DNA from: Lachnospiraceae bacterium
GTDB taxonomy: Bacteria; Bacillota; Clostridia; Lachnospirales; Lachnospiraceae
Length of the DNA stretch: 64,000 nt
Direction of reading: 5' to 3'
Assembly: GCA_030524705.1 (NCBI GenBank)
Contig: JAUNGD010000004.1
Coordinates: 47,961-111,960, forward strand
Positions 44,475 to 53,703 of the stretch are shown here, piece after piece. Every line of letters starts with the position of its first letter. The first letter of the stretch is position 1. A program made the position numbers and the translations under genes. The notes below the pieces were generated by a model. The model was not told where the DNA came from. It saw only the letters and a list, made by a program, of their open reading frames with translations, and did no database searches.

Positions 44475-46265
44475 ATGGATGAGAAAAGAAAGGCAAAGAG
44501 CAGACCGCAGATTTATGACGGGGAGTCCAGCGGATACGGGCAGGAGCTTGCATACAGGCGAAAGATCAGGGCACAGGAACAGAAGAAAGAAGCGGCAGGA
44601 GCGCCGGAAAAGAAGGCCATGGAAGGGGAAGCGCCGGAAAAGACTGTGGAAAAGATTTCCCGTGGCTCGTTTGGAGATTCAGAACGCCTGAAGCCATTAC
44701 GGGACAAGCTGGAGAAGGGGACGGACAGCATCCGCAGATCAGCCGAGAGCGTGACAGGCTCTGTCAGGCGGCGGGAGCAGGAAAATGCACTGAAGATGCA
44801 GGCATTGATCGTGGCGCTGGGGGTTCTGACCGTACTGCTCATTGCAGCGATTGTGTATGAGATCATACTTGGGAATGGGACGAGGGAAACAGGAAAAGAA
44901 CGGATGGCCGCACAGAACAATATGAGCCAGGACGTGAGGACTTATCAGGCTGATACGCCGGAAACGAAGACTCCGGGCGAAGGCTCGAAGGCTGACACTG
45001 CTTTGCAAAATACCGCACCGGAAAGTGTGCAGGCGGCTTCGCCGGAGGTACTGCAGGCTGCACAGCGAAAAGCAGCCCAGTATGATTATGACGGTGCGAT
45101 AGAGCTCCTGAAGGGAACGGAAGGATATGCAGAGAATGAAGAGTATCAGGCCGCAGTGAGTAAATTTGAAGAGCAGAAGGCAGCCTGTGTTCCGTATCCG
45201 GCGGCGGAGGTGACCCATGTGTTTTTCCATACTCTGATCCATGATGCCGGAAAGGCTTTTGACGGCGATGAGTATGAAGCGGGGTACAACCAGTTCATGG
45301 TGACGGAATACGAGTTTAACAGTATTATCCGGCAGATGTATGAACGCGGTTATGTGATGGTATTTCTTGATGAACTGGCGCCGGGGACGGATGACGGGAA
45401 CGGCAATAAGACCTTTGCCGCCCGGGATATCATGCTCCCGCCGGATAAGATTCCTTTCGTGCTGTCCCAGGATGATGTGAGCTATTATCATTATATGGAT
45501 GGAGATGGATTTGCCAGCCGCCTGATCGTGGATGAGAACGGCGATGTGAAGAATGAATACATTGAGGATGACGGCAGTGTTTCTGTGGGAGATTATGACA
45601 TGGTGCCGCTGATCGACCGGTTTGTGGAGGAGCACCCTGACTTTTCCTATCACGGAGAAAAAGGCTACGTGGCTCTGACGGGCTATGAAGGGATTCTCGG
45701 CTATCGTACGGATGAGGTCTATAAGACGAAGGAAGAAAGCCGGGTGACGGTACAGCAGCAGATGTTCTTTGATTCGTACCCGGGTGGCTTTGATGAAGCT
45801 GCTTTTGAAAAGGAATGCGAAGGGGCAAAAAAGGTGGCGGAGGCTATGAAGGCAAATGGCTGGAAATTTGCCAGCCACACCTGGGGACATCAGAATCTCA
45901 GCGAGGTAAATGGAATCGGATTCGACAGTTTTAAGCGGGACACAGACCGCTGGGAGGCCTGGGTAGAGCCGTTGATCGGAGAGACAGATACGCTGATTTA
46001 TGCGTTCGGAGGGGATATACGGGACGCAAACAAATATTCCGGGGAGCGTTTTGATTATCTCAAGCAGTGTGGGTTCGATTATTTCTGCGGGGTGGATTCG
46101 GCGAAGCACTGGCTGCAGGTCGAGCCGGATTATGTGCGTCAGTCAAGAAGAAATATAGATGGTTACCGGATGTTTTACAATCCGGATATGTTGAGTGACC
46201 TGTTCGATGTTCAAAAAGCATGGGATCCGCTCAGACCAGCTGCGGTGCCGCCAATAAAAAGCTGA
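44475..46265 (+). CDS. Membrane-anchored NodB-like (CE4) polysaccharide deacetylase homologue, copy 1
   Basis: A 596-residue type II membrane protein. The first 110 residues are a charged cytoplasmic tail, then one membrane span (about 112-136, LIVALGVLTVLLIAAIVYEI) and an extracellular part. It has a repeat-like helical segment (AAQYDYDGAIELLKG), HVFFHTLIHDAGKAFDG and a divergent NodB domain. The usual first motif TFDDG appears as LSQDDVSYY, and the second as ASHTWGH. The stretch between them is unusually long (about 130 residues). Deacetylase activity is likely but uncertain. Next to polysaccharide genes, it may modify a surface glycan or peptidoglycan. Confidence 0.82.
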   Translation: MDEKRKAKSRPQIYDGESSGYGQELAYRRKIRAQEQKKEAAGAPEKKAMEGEAPEKTVEKISRGSFGDSERLKPLRDKLEKGTDSIRRSAESVTGSVRRREQENALKMQALIVALGVLTVLLIAAIVYEIILGNGTRETGKERMAAQNNMSQDVRTYQADTPETKTPGEGSKADTALQNTAPESVQAASPEVLQAAQRKAAQYDYDGAIELLKGTEGYAENEEYQAAVSKFEEQKAACVPYPAAEVTHVFFHTLIHDAGKAFDGDEYEAGYNQFMVTEYEFNSIIRQMYERGYVMVFLDELAPGTDDGNGNKTFAARDIMLPPDKIPFVLSQDDVSYYHYMDGDGFASRLIVDENGDVKNEYIEDDGSVSVGDYDMVPLIDRFVEEHPDFSYHGEKGYVALTGYEGILGYRTDEVYKTKEESRVTVQQQMFFDSYPGGFDEAAFEKECEGAKKVAEAMKANGWKFASHTWGHQNLSEVNGIGFDSFKRDTDRWEAWVEPLIGETDTLIYAFGGDIRDANKYSGERFDYLKQCGFDYFCGVDSAKHWLQVEPDYVRQSRRNIDGYRMFYNPDMLSDLFDVQKAWDPLRPAAVPPIKS

Positions 46266-46376
46266 GCGTTGTTGCAGTTGAATTTCTGTCAGGCTTCACG
46301 GCGGGGAGCAGGGAAGGCAGAATAAATTTTCTGCGGCAGAGGATACTGATAGCATCATATGTTTTTGGAGGAGATT

Positions 46377-47858
46377 ATGGAAGACAGGGATTTGAAGCTT
46401 CAGCAGAGAAGGCAGAAGCGCAGAAGAAATGAATTGATCATGAAAAGCATCATATCACTGCTGATATTGATCGTGATCATTCTGGCAGTGGTTCTGGTCA
46501 AAGAAGTGGCGGTACCGGAACTGACAAAAAAGGATAAGCCCCGGCGGCAGGTGAACGAAAAGTTTTTGCTGGGGGATGAACCGGACGGACAGAAGGCGGG
46601 AGGCGCCCTGACGGATGTTCAGGCGGAAAATGCAGCCGCAGGGGCCACCGGCACGGAGACGGAGCTGATCGCCCATGCGGACCGGTTGGCGGCTCAGTAT
46701 GATTATGACGGGGCCATTGCCTATCTTCGGTCGGCGGAGGGATATACAGGAAGCCAGACGCTGCAGAATGCGGCGGCCGGATATGAAAATACAAAATCCA
46801 CCTGTACCGCATATCCGCTGGACCAGATTACCCATGTATTTTTTCATACGATGATTAAGGATCCGGCGAAAGCCTTTGATGGGGACAGCAAAGAAGCGGG
46901 TTACAATCAGGTAATGACGACGATGAGTGAGTTCGCGGGCATCATAGAGTCCATGTATGAAAAGGGATATGTAATGGTCAGCCTTCATGACATGTGTACG
47001 GTGAACAGTGACGGGACTGTATCCCGGGGAGAGATTCGCCTTCCTCCGGGCAAAACGCCTTTTGTACTGTCTCAGGACGATGTGAGCTATTACCATTATA
47101 TGGACGGAGACGGGTTCGCCCGGAAGCTGATCGTGGATGAGAATGGGGATGTGAAAAATACGTATGTGGAGGATGATGGAAGCATTTCAGTGGGAGATTA
47201 TGATATGGTTCCCTGGATCGACACTTTTGTAGAAGAACATCCTGACTTTTCCTATCACGGACATAAAGGTATCGTGGCCCTGACTGGCTATGAAGGAGTA
47301 CTGGGGTACCGCACGGATGAGGTGTACCGTACGAAGGAGGCAGGCAGAGTTACGGAATACCAGCAGAAGTTTTTTGACGAGCATCCCGATTTTGATGAAG
47401 CGGCATGGCAGAACGAAGTGGATCAGGCAAAAGCAGTGGCGGCAGCGATGAGGGAAAACGGATGGGAGTTCGCCAGTCATACCTGGGGGCACATTTCACC
47501 GCTGGCAACGGGCATCGACGGCGTAATGAGGGATACGGAACGATGGCTGAACAACGTGGCAACGGTGGTCGGAAATACCGACGTTATCATTTTTGCCTTT
47601 GGAGCCGACATCGGCGACTGGCAGCCCTACAACAGCGACAATCAGTATTTTACCTATCTGAAGGAAAAGGGTTTCAATATTTTCTGCAATGTGGATTCCT
47701 CCAGGAACTGGGTGCAGTTCGGCGATACGTATATGCGCCAGGGCAGACGGAATCTTGACGGCTACCGGATGTACTACAATCCGGACATGGTGAGCGACCT
47801 GTTTGACGTCGGCACGGTCTGGGATAATACGAGGCCGACGCCTGTGCCGGAGATGTGA
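46377..47858 (+). CDS. Membrane-anchored NodB-like polysaccharide deacetylase homologue, copy 2
   Basis: A 493-residue paralogue of the preceding gene. The cytoplasmic tail is short (about 28 residues, rich in Arg and Lys), one membrane span covers roughly 25-48, and the rest is extracellular. It shares AAQYDYDGAIAYLRSAEGY, HVFFHTMIKDPAKAFDG, LSQDDVSYYHYMDGDGFA and ASHTWGH with copy 1 across nearly the whole external part, so this is a tandem duplication. ATG 46377 follows GGAGG at 46367-46371. The tails differ completely, which suggests different cytoplasmic partners or regulation. Confidence 0.82.
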   Translation: MEDRDLKLQQRRQKRRRNELIMKSIISLLILIVIILAVVLVKEVAVPELTKKDKPRRQVNEKFLLGDEPDGQKAGGALTDVQAENAAAGATGTETELIAHADRLAAQYDYDGAIAYLRSAEGYTGSQTLQNAAAGYENTKSTCTAYPLDQITHVFFHTMIKDPAKAFDGDSKEAGYNQVMTTMSEFAGIIESMYEKGYVMVSLHDMCTVNSDGTVSRGEIRLPPGKTPFVLSQDDVSYYHYMDGDGFARKLIVDENGDVKNTYVEDDGSISVGDYDMVPWIDTFVEEHPDFSYHGHKGIVALTGYEGVLGYRTDEVYRTKEAGRVTEYQQKFFDEHPDFDEAAWQNEVDQAKAVAAAMRENGWEFASHTWGHISPLATGIDGVMRDTERWLNNVATVVGNTDVIIFAFGADIGDWQPYNSDNQYFTYLKEKGFNIFCNVDSSRNWVQFGDTYMRQGRRNLDGYRMYYNPDMVSDLFDVGTVWDNTRPTPVPEM

Positions 47859-47868
47859 TTTTCACCAG

Positions 47869-47897
47869 TTGAATTCCTGTCGAAATAATGCTATACT
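47869..47897 (+). promoter_or_regulatory. Promoter for the polysaccharide operon
   Basis: TTGAAT (47869-47874), 17 bp spacer, TATACT (47892-47897), 40 bp before rmlB. Confidence 0.7.
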
Positions 47898-47937
47898 GAA
47901 AGACAGACTTTAAATTGTAAATATATGGAGGATAATT

Positions 47938-49020
47938 ATGAGGACGTATCTTGTCACGGGAGGGGCCGGATTTATTGGTTCAAACTATATTCATTATATG
48001 TTTCGGAAGTATGGGGACAGTATCCGTATCATCAATGTAGACAAGCTGACATACGCAGGCAATCTGGAAAATCTTAAGGATATAGAGAGCCGGGAGAATT
48101 ATCAGTTTATCCGGGCGGATATCTGTGATTCCGAAGCAATCAATAAGATTTTTGATGAAAATGAGATTGACCGTGTAGTGCATTTTGCAGCAGAAAGTCA
48201 CGTTGACCGCAGTATCCGCGACCCGGAGGTGTTTGTAAAGACGAACGTACTGGGAACGCTGGTCATGCTGAATGCGGCGAAGGCTGCCTGGGAGCTGCCG
48301 GACGGCACCTTTAAGGAAGGCAAAAAATTCCTGCATGTGTCTACGGACGAGGTATACGGTTCTCTGGAAGAAGAAGGCGAATATTTCTACGAGACGACGC
48401 CGTATGCTCCACACAGTCCATATTCTGCCAGCAAGGCGTCCTCGGATATGCTGGTGAAATCCTATATGGATACGTACCGTTTTCCGGCAAACATTACGAA
48501 CTGCAGCAACAACTATGGTCCGTACCAGTTCCCGGAGAAGCTGATCCCGCTGATCATCAACAATGCATTGCAGGGGAAAAAGCTTCCGGTATACGGCGAC
48601 GGCAAGAACGTCCGTGACTGGCTGTATGTGGAGGATCATGCAAAGGGTATCGACATGGTGCAGGAAAAGGGCCGCCTGTTTGAGACTTATAATATCGGCG
48701 GGCACAATGAAAAACAGAATATCCAGATCATTCATATTATTTTGGATACGCTTCAGGAGATGCTGCCGGAGGGAGATCCGCGCAAGGAGCTGGTAAGCGA
48801 AAATCTGATCACGTATGTGACAGACCGCAAGGGGCATGACCGGCGCTATGCGATCGCACCGGATAAGATCCGGGCGGAGGTAGGCTGGGAGCCGGAGACG
48901 ATGTTTGAAGAGGGCATCCGCAGAACCATCAAATGGTTCTTTGAGCACGAGGACTGGATGAAGAACGTGACCAGCGGAGACTACCAGAAATATTACGAAG
49001 AAATGTACAGGGGCCGATAA
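47938..49020 (+). CDS. rmlB: dTDP-glucose 4,6-dehydratase
   Basis: A 360-residue short-chain dehydrogenase/reductase. The NAD-binding [14 protein letters not shown] opens the protein, with the [12 protein letters not shown] motif, STDEVYGSL and the catalytic YSASKASSD (Tyr-x3-Lys). It converts dTDP-glucose to dTDP-4-keto-6-deoxyglucose, the branch point for rhamnose and 4-amino-sugars. It starts the dTDP-sugar run and has a promoter 40 bp upstream. Both RmlC and a WecE-type aminotransferase downstream can use its product. Confidence 0.97.
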   Translation: MRTYLVTGGAGFIGSNYIHYMFRKYGDSIRIINVDKLTYAGNLENLKDIESRENYQFIRADICDSEAINKIFDENEIDRVVHFAAESHVDRSIRDPEVFVKTNVLGTLVMLNAAKAAWELPDGTFKEGKKFLHVSTDEVYGSLEEEGEYFYETTPYAPHSPYSASKASSDMLVKSYMDTYRFPANITNCSNNYGPYQFPEKLIPLIINNALQGKKLPVYGDGKNVRDWLYVEDHAKGIDMVQEKGRLFETYNIGGHNEKQNIQIIHIILDTLQEMLPEGDPRKELVSENLITYVTDRKGHDRRYAIAPDKIRAEVGWEPETMFEEGIRRTIKWFFEHEDWMKNVTSGDYQKYYEEMYRGR

Positions 49021-49033
49021 GGGGGATACCGAT

Positions 49034-49903
49034 ATGAAGGGAATTATACTGGCCGGAGGTGCCGGGACGAGGCTGTATCCGCTGACCAAAGCAATATCAA
49101 AGCAGATCATGCCTGTATATGACAAGCCAATGATTTATTATCCGCTTTCCACGCTGATGCTGGCAGGCATCCGGGAGATTTTGATCATTTCTACGCCGAG
49201 GGATCTTCCTGTATTTGAGGATCTGTTCGGTACAGGAGAGCAGTTGGGGCTGAAGATGTCCTATGCGGTACAGGAGGAGCCGAGAGGCCTGGCAGATGCA
49301 TTCCTGATCGGGGAAGAGTTTATCGGGGACGACAATGTGGCGCTGGTGCTGGGAGATAATATTTTCTATGGACAGAGTTTTTCACGGGTTCTGCAGAATG
49401 CGGCCCAGAGGAAGAGCGGCGCTACGATCTTCGGATATTATGTGCGGGATCCAAGGGAATACGGCGTAGTGGAGTTTGATGAGAACGGCAGGGCCCTTTC
49501 TATCGAAGAGAAGCCGGAGCATCCGAAGAGCAACTATGCGGTGCCGGGGCTTTATTTCTATGACAATGATGTAGTGGAGATCGCAAAGAATGTAAAACCC
49601 TCTGCCAGAGGCGAGATTGAGATCACCAGTGTAAATAATGAGTATCTGCGCCGGGGGACGCTGCAGGTGGAGACTCTGGGCCGGGGATTTGCATGGCTGG
49701 ATACGGGAAATCACGATGCGCTTCTTGACGCGGCGGATTTTGTGGCGGCGTTCCAGAAACGGCAGGGGCTTTATATCTCCTGTATCGAGGAAATTGCATA
49801 TAAGAGAGGCTTTATTACGAGGGAACAGTTGATTGAGCTGGCACAGCCGCTTTTGAAGACCGCTTATGGCAAATATTTGATCGAGGTTGCCGAAGGACTG
49901 TAG
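49034..49903 (+). CDS. rmlA: Glucose-1-phosphate thymidylyltransferase
   Basis: The 289 residues match RmlA. The nucleotide-binding [20 protein letters not shown] is at residues 7-26, with the [18 protein letters not shown] and LGDNIFYGQ segments and [12 protein letters not shown]. It makes dTDP-glucose from glucose 1-phosphate and dTTP. It lies 13 bp after rmlB. The order rmlB-rmlA-rmlC, without rmlD, is seen here. Confidence 0.97.
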   Translation: MKGIILAGGAGTRLYPLTKAISKQIMPVYDKPMIYYPLSTLMLAGIREILIISTPRDLPVFEDLFGTGEQLGLKMSYAVQEEPRGLADAFLIGEEFIGDDNVALVLGDNIFYGQSFSRVLQNAAQRKSGATIFGYYVRDPREYGVVEFDENGRALSIEEKPEHPKSNYAVPGLYFYDNDVVEIAKNVKPSARGEIEITSVNNEYLRRGTLQVETLGRGFAWLDTGNHDALLDAADFVAAFQKRQGLYISCIEEIAYKRGFITREQLIELAQPLLKTAYGKYLIEVAEGL

Positions 49904-50014
49904 AACGCAGACGGCACAGGACGGAAAAGCGGCAGATCCGGAGCGGTACAGTTGTCAAAGGACGGCAGTTTCGCACCGGCACAGTTGTAAAATATAAAAA
50001 ATGCAGGTGACAAT

Positions 50015-50566
50015 ATGGGAAAGATAACAGTAGAAACTTGTGAAATAGAGGGATTGATGGAGATCACTCCTGCCGTGTTTGGAGATGAGCGCGGCTATTT
50101 CATGGAGACATACAATTATAACGACTATAAAGCAGCCGGAATAGATATGGAATTTGTTCAGGACAATCAGTCGGCTTCCAGGAAGGGAGTACTTCGGGGG
50201 CTTCATTTTCAGATCAATTATCCTCAGGACAAGCTGGTCCGGGTTGTGTCCGGCGAGGTGTTTGACGTTGCCGTAGATTTAAGGAAAGGTTCCCCGACGT
50301 ATGGACAGTGGCACGGCGTAATTCTGTCTGCCGAGAACAAAAAGCAGTTTTTCATTCCAAAAAATTTTGCCCACGGTTTTTTGGTATTGTCGGATCACGC
50401 GGAGTTTGCATACAAATGCACGGATTTTTATCATCCAAATGATGAAGGCGGGCTGGCCTGGAACGATCCGGAGATCGGGATCAAGTGGCCGATTCCGAAG
50501 GGAATGGAGCTTACGATTTCTGAGAAGGATCAGAAATGGGGCGGAATTAAGGAGTTAAAGAACTGA
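50015..50566 (+). CDS. rmlC: dTDP-4-dehydrorhamnose 3,5-epimerase
   Basis: A 183-residue cupin-type epimerase with GDERGYFMETYN, QDNQSASRKGVLRGLHFQ (the catalytic-base histidine in LRGLHFQ), PHGFLVLSD-like FAHGFLVLSDHAEF and YKCTDFYHPNDEGG. It acts on the RmlB product on the route to dTDP-L-rhamnose. The spacer from rmlA is 111 bp. The reductase RmlD that would complete rhamnose synthesis is not in the window. Confidence 0.96.
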   Translation: MGKITVETCEIEGLMEITPAVFGDERGYFMETYNYNDYKAAGIDMEFVQDNQSASRKGVLRGLHFQINYPQDKLVRVVSGEVFDVAVDLRKGSPTYGQWHGVILSAENKKQFFIPKNFAHGFLVLSDHAEFAYKCTDFYHPNDEGGLAWNDPEIGIKWPIPKGMELTISEKDQKWGGIKELKN

Positions 50567-50574
50567 CAGGAGTT

Positions 50575-51393
50575 ATGGCACAAATGAACAGAGTGTTTTC
50601 GCTCCCTAAGGAGCTGTATTACAACAGAAAATTGATATGGAGCCTGTCAAAGAACGATTTCAGAACGAAATATGCGGGCTCTTATCTTGGCATTGTCTGG
50701 GCGTTTATTCAGCCCATCGTAACCGTGCTGGTATACTGGTTCGTTTTTGGCGTGGTACGGCAGGGCAGCCCCAAGGCGGTGCCCTTCGTACTCTGGCTGA
50801 TCACAGGGCTGGTTCCCTGGTTTTTCTTTCAGGAAGCCCTCGTACAGAGTACCAATGTTCTGATCGAATACAGCTATCTCGTAAAAAAGGTAGTGTTTAA
50901 AATTGATATTCTGCCGGTAGTCAAAATCGTTGCCTCTCTTTTTGTGCATTTGTTCTTTGTTGTGTTTACGATTTTTTTGTTCTGCTGTTATGGTTATTTT
51001 CCGGAAATTTATGTGATACAGCTCGTTTATTATAGTTTTTGTGTTTTTATGCTGGTATTAGCGATGTCTTATACGACGTGTGCGGTCACAGTGTTTTTCA
51101 AGGATCTGAAACAGATTATTGCGATCGCATTGCAGGTAGGTGTCTGGTTCACGCCGATCATGTGGGATTTTGCGGACATGAATATCAATCCATATTCAAA
51201 GCTGGCGAGACTTTTGAAAGTAAATCCCATGTACTATGTGGTGGCAGGATATCGGAATGCGCTGGTGGACAAACAGTGGTTCTGGGAGCACCCATGGCAG
51301 ACTGTGTATTTCTGGGTGGTCACGATCGGCCTGTTTGTATTCGGCGCCAGACTATTTAAAAAACTGAAAGTACATTTTGCGGATGTACTGTGA
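50575..51393 (+). CDS. wzm: Wzm-type polysaccharide ABC exporter permease
   Basis: A 272-residue ABC-2 family membrane protein with about six spans. The amphipathic start LIWSLSKNDFRTKYAGSYLG and the conserved GIVWAFIQPIVTVLVYWFVF are typical of Wzm/TagG/RgpC exporters of O-antigen, teichoic acid and rhamnan. Segments such as LVKKVVFKIDILPVVKI and NPMYYVVAGYRNALV also fit. ATG 50575 sits very near AGGAG; ATG 50584 is an alternative start. It pairs with the Wzt ATPase immediately downstream. Confidence 0.93.
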   Translation: MAQMNRVFSLPKELYYNRKLIWSLSKNDFRTKYAGSYLGIVWAFIQPIVTVLVYWFVFGVVRQGSPKAVPFVLWLITGLVPWFFFQEALVQSTNVLIEYSYLVKKVVFKIDILPVVKIVASLFVHLFFVVFTIFLFCCYGYFPEIYVIQLVYYSFCVFMLVLAMSYTTCAVTVFFKDLKQIIAIALQVGVWFTPIMWDFADMNINPYSKLARLLKVNPMYYVVAGYRNALVDKQWFWEHPWQTVYFWVVTIGLFVFGARLFKKLKVHFADVL

Positions 51394-51404
51394 GGTAGAG
51401 GTTC

Positions 51405-52694
51405 ATGAGTGACGTTGCGATTCGGGTAGAGCACCTGAGTAAAATGTACAAGTTATACAATAAACCGTCTGACCGTCTCCGGGAAGCCCTGGGTATGAAG
51501 GTGAAGGTCCGGGAGCATTACGCATTGCGGGATTTGAATTTTGAGGTCAGAAGAGGGGAAACCGTAGGAATCATCGGGACGAACGGCTCCGGTAAATCCA
51601 CGGTGCTCAAGATCATCACGGGAGTGGTAAGCCCTACCAGGGGGCAGGTAAAGGTAGACGGCAGGATTTCTGCGCTGCTGGAACTGGGGGCCGGATTCAA
51701 TATGGAATATTCCGGTCTGGAAAATGTGTACCTGAACGGTACGATGATTGGTTTTACAAAAGAAGAAATAGACAGTAAGCTGGATGATATATTGAACTTT
51801 GCCGATATCGGTGATTTTGTATATCAGCCGGTGAAATCTTATTCCAGCGGTATGTTTGTACGGCTGGCTTTTGCCGTTGCCATTAATATTGATCCGGACA
51901 TCCTGATCGTGGACGAGGCGCTCTCTGTAGGAGATGTGTTCTTTCAGGCGAAATGCTACCGCAAGTTTGAGGATTTTAAACGCCAGGGAAAAACGATCGT
52001 TTTCGTAAGCCATGACCTGAACAGTATCAGCAGGTATTGCGACCGGGTAATCTTATTAAATAAAGGAGATATCCTGGACGAGGGTGAACCGAAAAAAATT
52101 GTAGATCTGTATAAGAAGATCCTGGTGCAGAGAGAGGAAACGCCGGAGGAAGAAGAACAGGATCCGGGACCGGAAAAGCTGCAGTCCGGGACGAAGTTTG
52201 TCCGGCCGTTTCCGCGGAATCCGGAGGTCCTGGAGTACGGGGATAAGGAAGCGGAGATCGTGGATTTTACGCTGGAGGACGCGAGAGGCGTGCCTACGAA
52301 CACGATACAGAAGTTTGAAAGCTTTACGATCAGGATGAAGGTGCATTTCCACGAAGATATTGATGAGGTAATTTACGCTTTTACGATTAAAGATATGCGG
52401 GGAACCGAGATTACCGGCACGAATACGATGTTTGAAAAGATTCCGGTGGAACCCCAGAAAAAAGGAAATACGCAGATCATATCCTTCCGGCAGCGGATGA
52501 ACCTGCAGGGAGGAGAATACCTGCTCTCACTGGGCTGCACCGGGTACAAGAGCGGTGAGTTCACCGCGTTCCATCGGCTTTATGATGTGTGCAGCATAAC
52601 CGTGGTGGCGACGAAAAATTCTGTCGGTTTTTATGATATGGACTCGCGGATCTCTGTTGCGTATGACGGAGGCGGGCAGCAAAATGAGAAGTAA
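51405..52694 (+). CDS. wzt: Wzt-type exporter ATPase with C-terminal carbohydrate-binding domain
   Basis: A 429-residue protein. Residues 1-230 are an ABC ATPase: Walker A GTNGSGKST, signature YSSGMFVRLAFA, Walker B ILIVDEALSVGD. Residues of about 245-429 form a beta-rich domain (for example AEIVDFTLEDARGVPTNTIQ, RQRMNLQGGEYLLSLG) of the Wzt_C type. In Gram-negative O-antigen systems this domain binds the modified chain end and gates export. Its presence implies a terminal modification on the exported glycan. A small GC-rich hairpin (52718-52734) follows. Confidence 0.93.
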   Translation: MSDVAIRVEHLSKMYKLYNKPSDRLREALGMKVKVREHYALRDLNFEVRRGETVGIIGTNGSGKSTVLKIITGVVSPTRGQVKVDGRISALLELGAGFNMEYSGLENVYLNGTMIGFTKEEIDSKLDDILNFADIGDFVYQPVKSYSSGMFVRLAFAVAINIDPDILIVDEALSVGDVFFQAKCYRKFEDFKRQGKTIVFVSHDLNSISRYCDRVILLNKGDILDEGEPKKIVDLYKKILVQREETPEEEEQDPGPEKLQSGTKFVRPFPRNPEVLEYGDKEAEIVDFTLEDARGVPTNTIQKFESFTIRMKVHFHEDIDEVIYAFTIKDMRGTEITGTNTMFEKIPVEPQKKGNTQIISFRQRMNLQGGEYLLSLGCTGYKSGEFTAFHRLYDVCSITVVATKNSVGFYDMDSRISVAYDGGGQQNEK

Positions 52695-52775
52695 AACCGG
52701 GAACAGACAACAGACAGCCGCCGGATAACGGCGGGCGGCAGACCATGAATGTCAGAAGAAAAAGGAGGAACGGCA

Positions 52776-53690
52776 ATGAAAGAGTATATAGGCAAAGTTG
52801 CGCTGGATGACACCTTTTATCCGGGACAGGACTTCTATTCGGATGGTTCCATAGAGGATGAGCTGCTGCAGATCGTTTCCACCTGTCCGGAGGAAGAATA
52901 CAGCAAAGTCATAGGAGAGAGAAAAAATTGGGCGATTCTGTATCACCTTTCTCATGTGAGATGGAATATTGTAGAATGGCTTCCCATTACGAAAAACCAT
53001 ACGGTACTGGAGGTGGGGCCGGGATGCGGCGCCATTACGGGAATCCTCTCAGATAAGGCAGAAAAGGTGACCTGCATTGAGCTGTCCAAAAAGCGGAGTA
53101 TTATCAATGCCACCCGGAATCAGTACCGGGACAATATAGAGATTCTGTTGGGAAACTTTCAGGATGTGGAGGAAAGCCTGACAGAGACGTATGACTGGAT
53201 CACCCTGATCGGAGTTTTTGAATATGGACAGGGCTATATTGATTCTGAAAATCCCTATGTGGATTTCCTGAAGCGGATCAAGCGTCATTTGAAACCGGGA
53301 GGCAAGATCGTCATTGCGATTGAAAACCGGCTGGGACTGAAATATTTTGCCGGTTGTACAGAGGATCATACGGGAAATTATTTCGAAGGAATAGAAGGTT
53401 ATCCAAAGCCGGTGCATGTGCGTACTTTTTCGCGGCCGGAACTTGAGCGTCTTTTCAGTGAGGCGGGGCTTACCGAGCAGGAATTTTATTATCCGTATCC
53501 GGACTATAAGCTGCCGATGACGATATATTCAGATGAATATCTGCCGAAGGTAGGGGAGCTTCGGGATAACCGGAAAAATTTTGACAGGGAGCGGTATCTG
53601 CTTTTTGATGAGTCAAAGGCTTTTGACAGCATCATAAAGGACGGGTTGTTTCCTGTTTTCTCAAATTCGTACCTGGTGATAGTGAAGTAA
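52776..53690 (+). CDS. SAM-dependent methyltransferase of the polysaccharide locus
   Basis: A 304-residue class I methyltransferase. The SAM site is seen in TVLEVGPGCGAITGILSD, with acidic IELS following, and a post-motif I region YDWITLIGVFEYGQGY. The C-terminal third (from about 225) is of unknown type. ATG 52776 is preceded by AAAGGAGG; the frame from 52749 is open but less likely. It sits between the exporter and a kinase-like/GT2 protein, which suggests it methylates the growing or finished glycan. The acceptor cannot be told from sequence. Confidence 0.85.
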   Translation: MKEYIGKVALDDTFYPGQDFYSDGSIEDELLQIVSTCPEEEYSKVIGERKNWAILYHLSHVRWNIVEWLPITKNHTVLEVGPGCGAITGILSDKAEKVTCIELSKKRSIINATRNQYRDNIEILLGNFQDVEESLTETYDWITLIGVFEYGQGYIDSENPYVDFLKRIKRHLKPGGKIVIAIENRLGLKYFAGCTEDHTGNYFEGIEGYPKPVHVRTFSRPELERLFSEAGLTEQEFYYPYPDYKLPMTIYSDEYLPKVGELRDNRKNFDRERYLLFDESKAFDSIIKDGLFPVFSNSYLVIVK

Positions 53691-53703
53691 AGGAAGACGC
53701 GGC

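Noticed and set aside
44739-46109. 456-codon minus-strand frame opposite the first NodB-like gene
   Set aside because: It shadows a gene with clear motifs and a paralogue next door; no start signal.
47980-49125. 381-codon minus-strand frame opposite rmlB
   Set aside because: rmlB is unambiguous and the frame has no ribosome site or recognisable motif.
52718-52734. GC-rich hairpin CCGCCG/CGGCGG between wzt and the methyltransferase gene
   Set aside because: Short stem with no T run; could be incidental in a GC-rich spacer.
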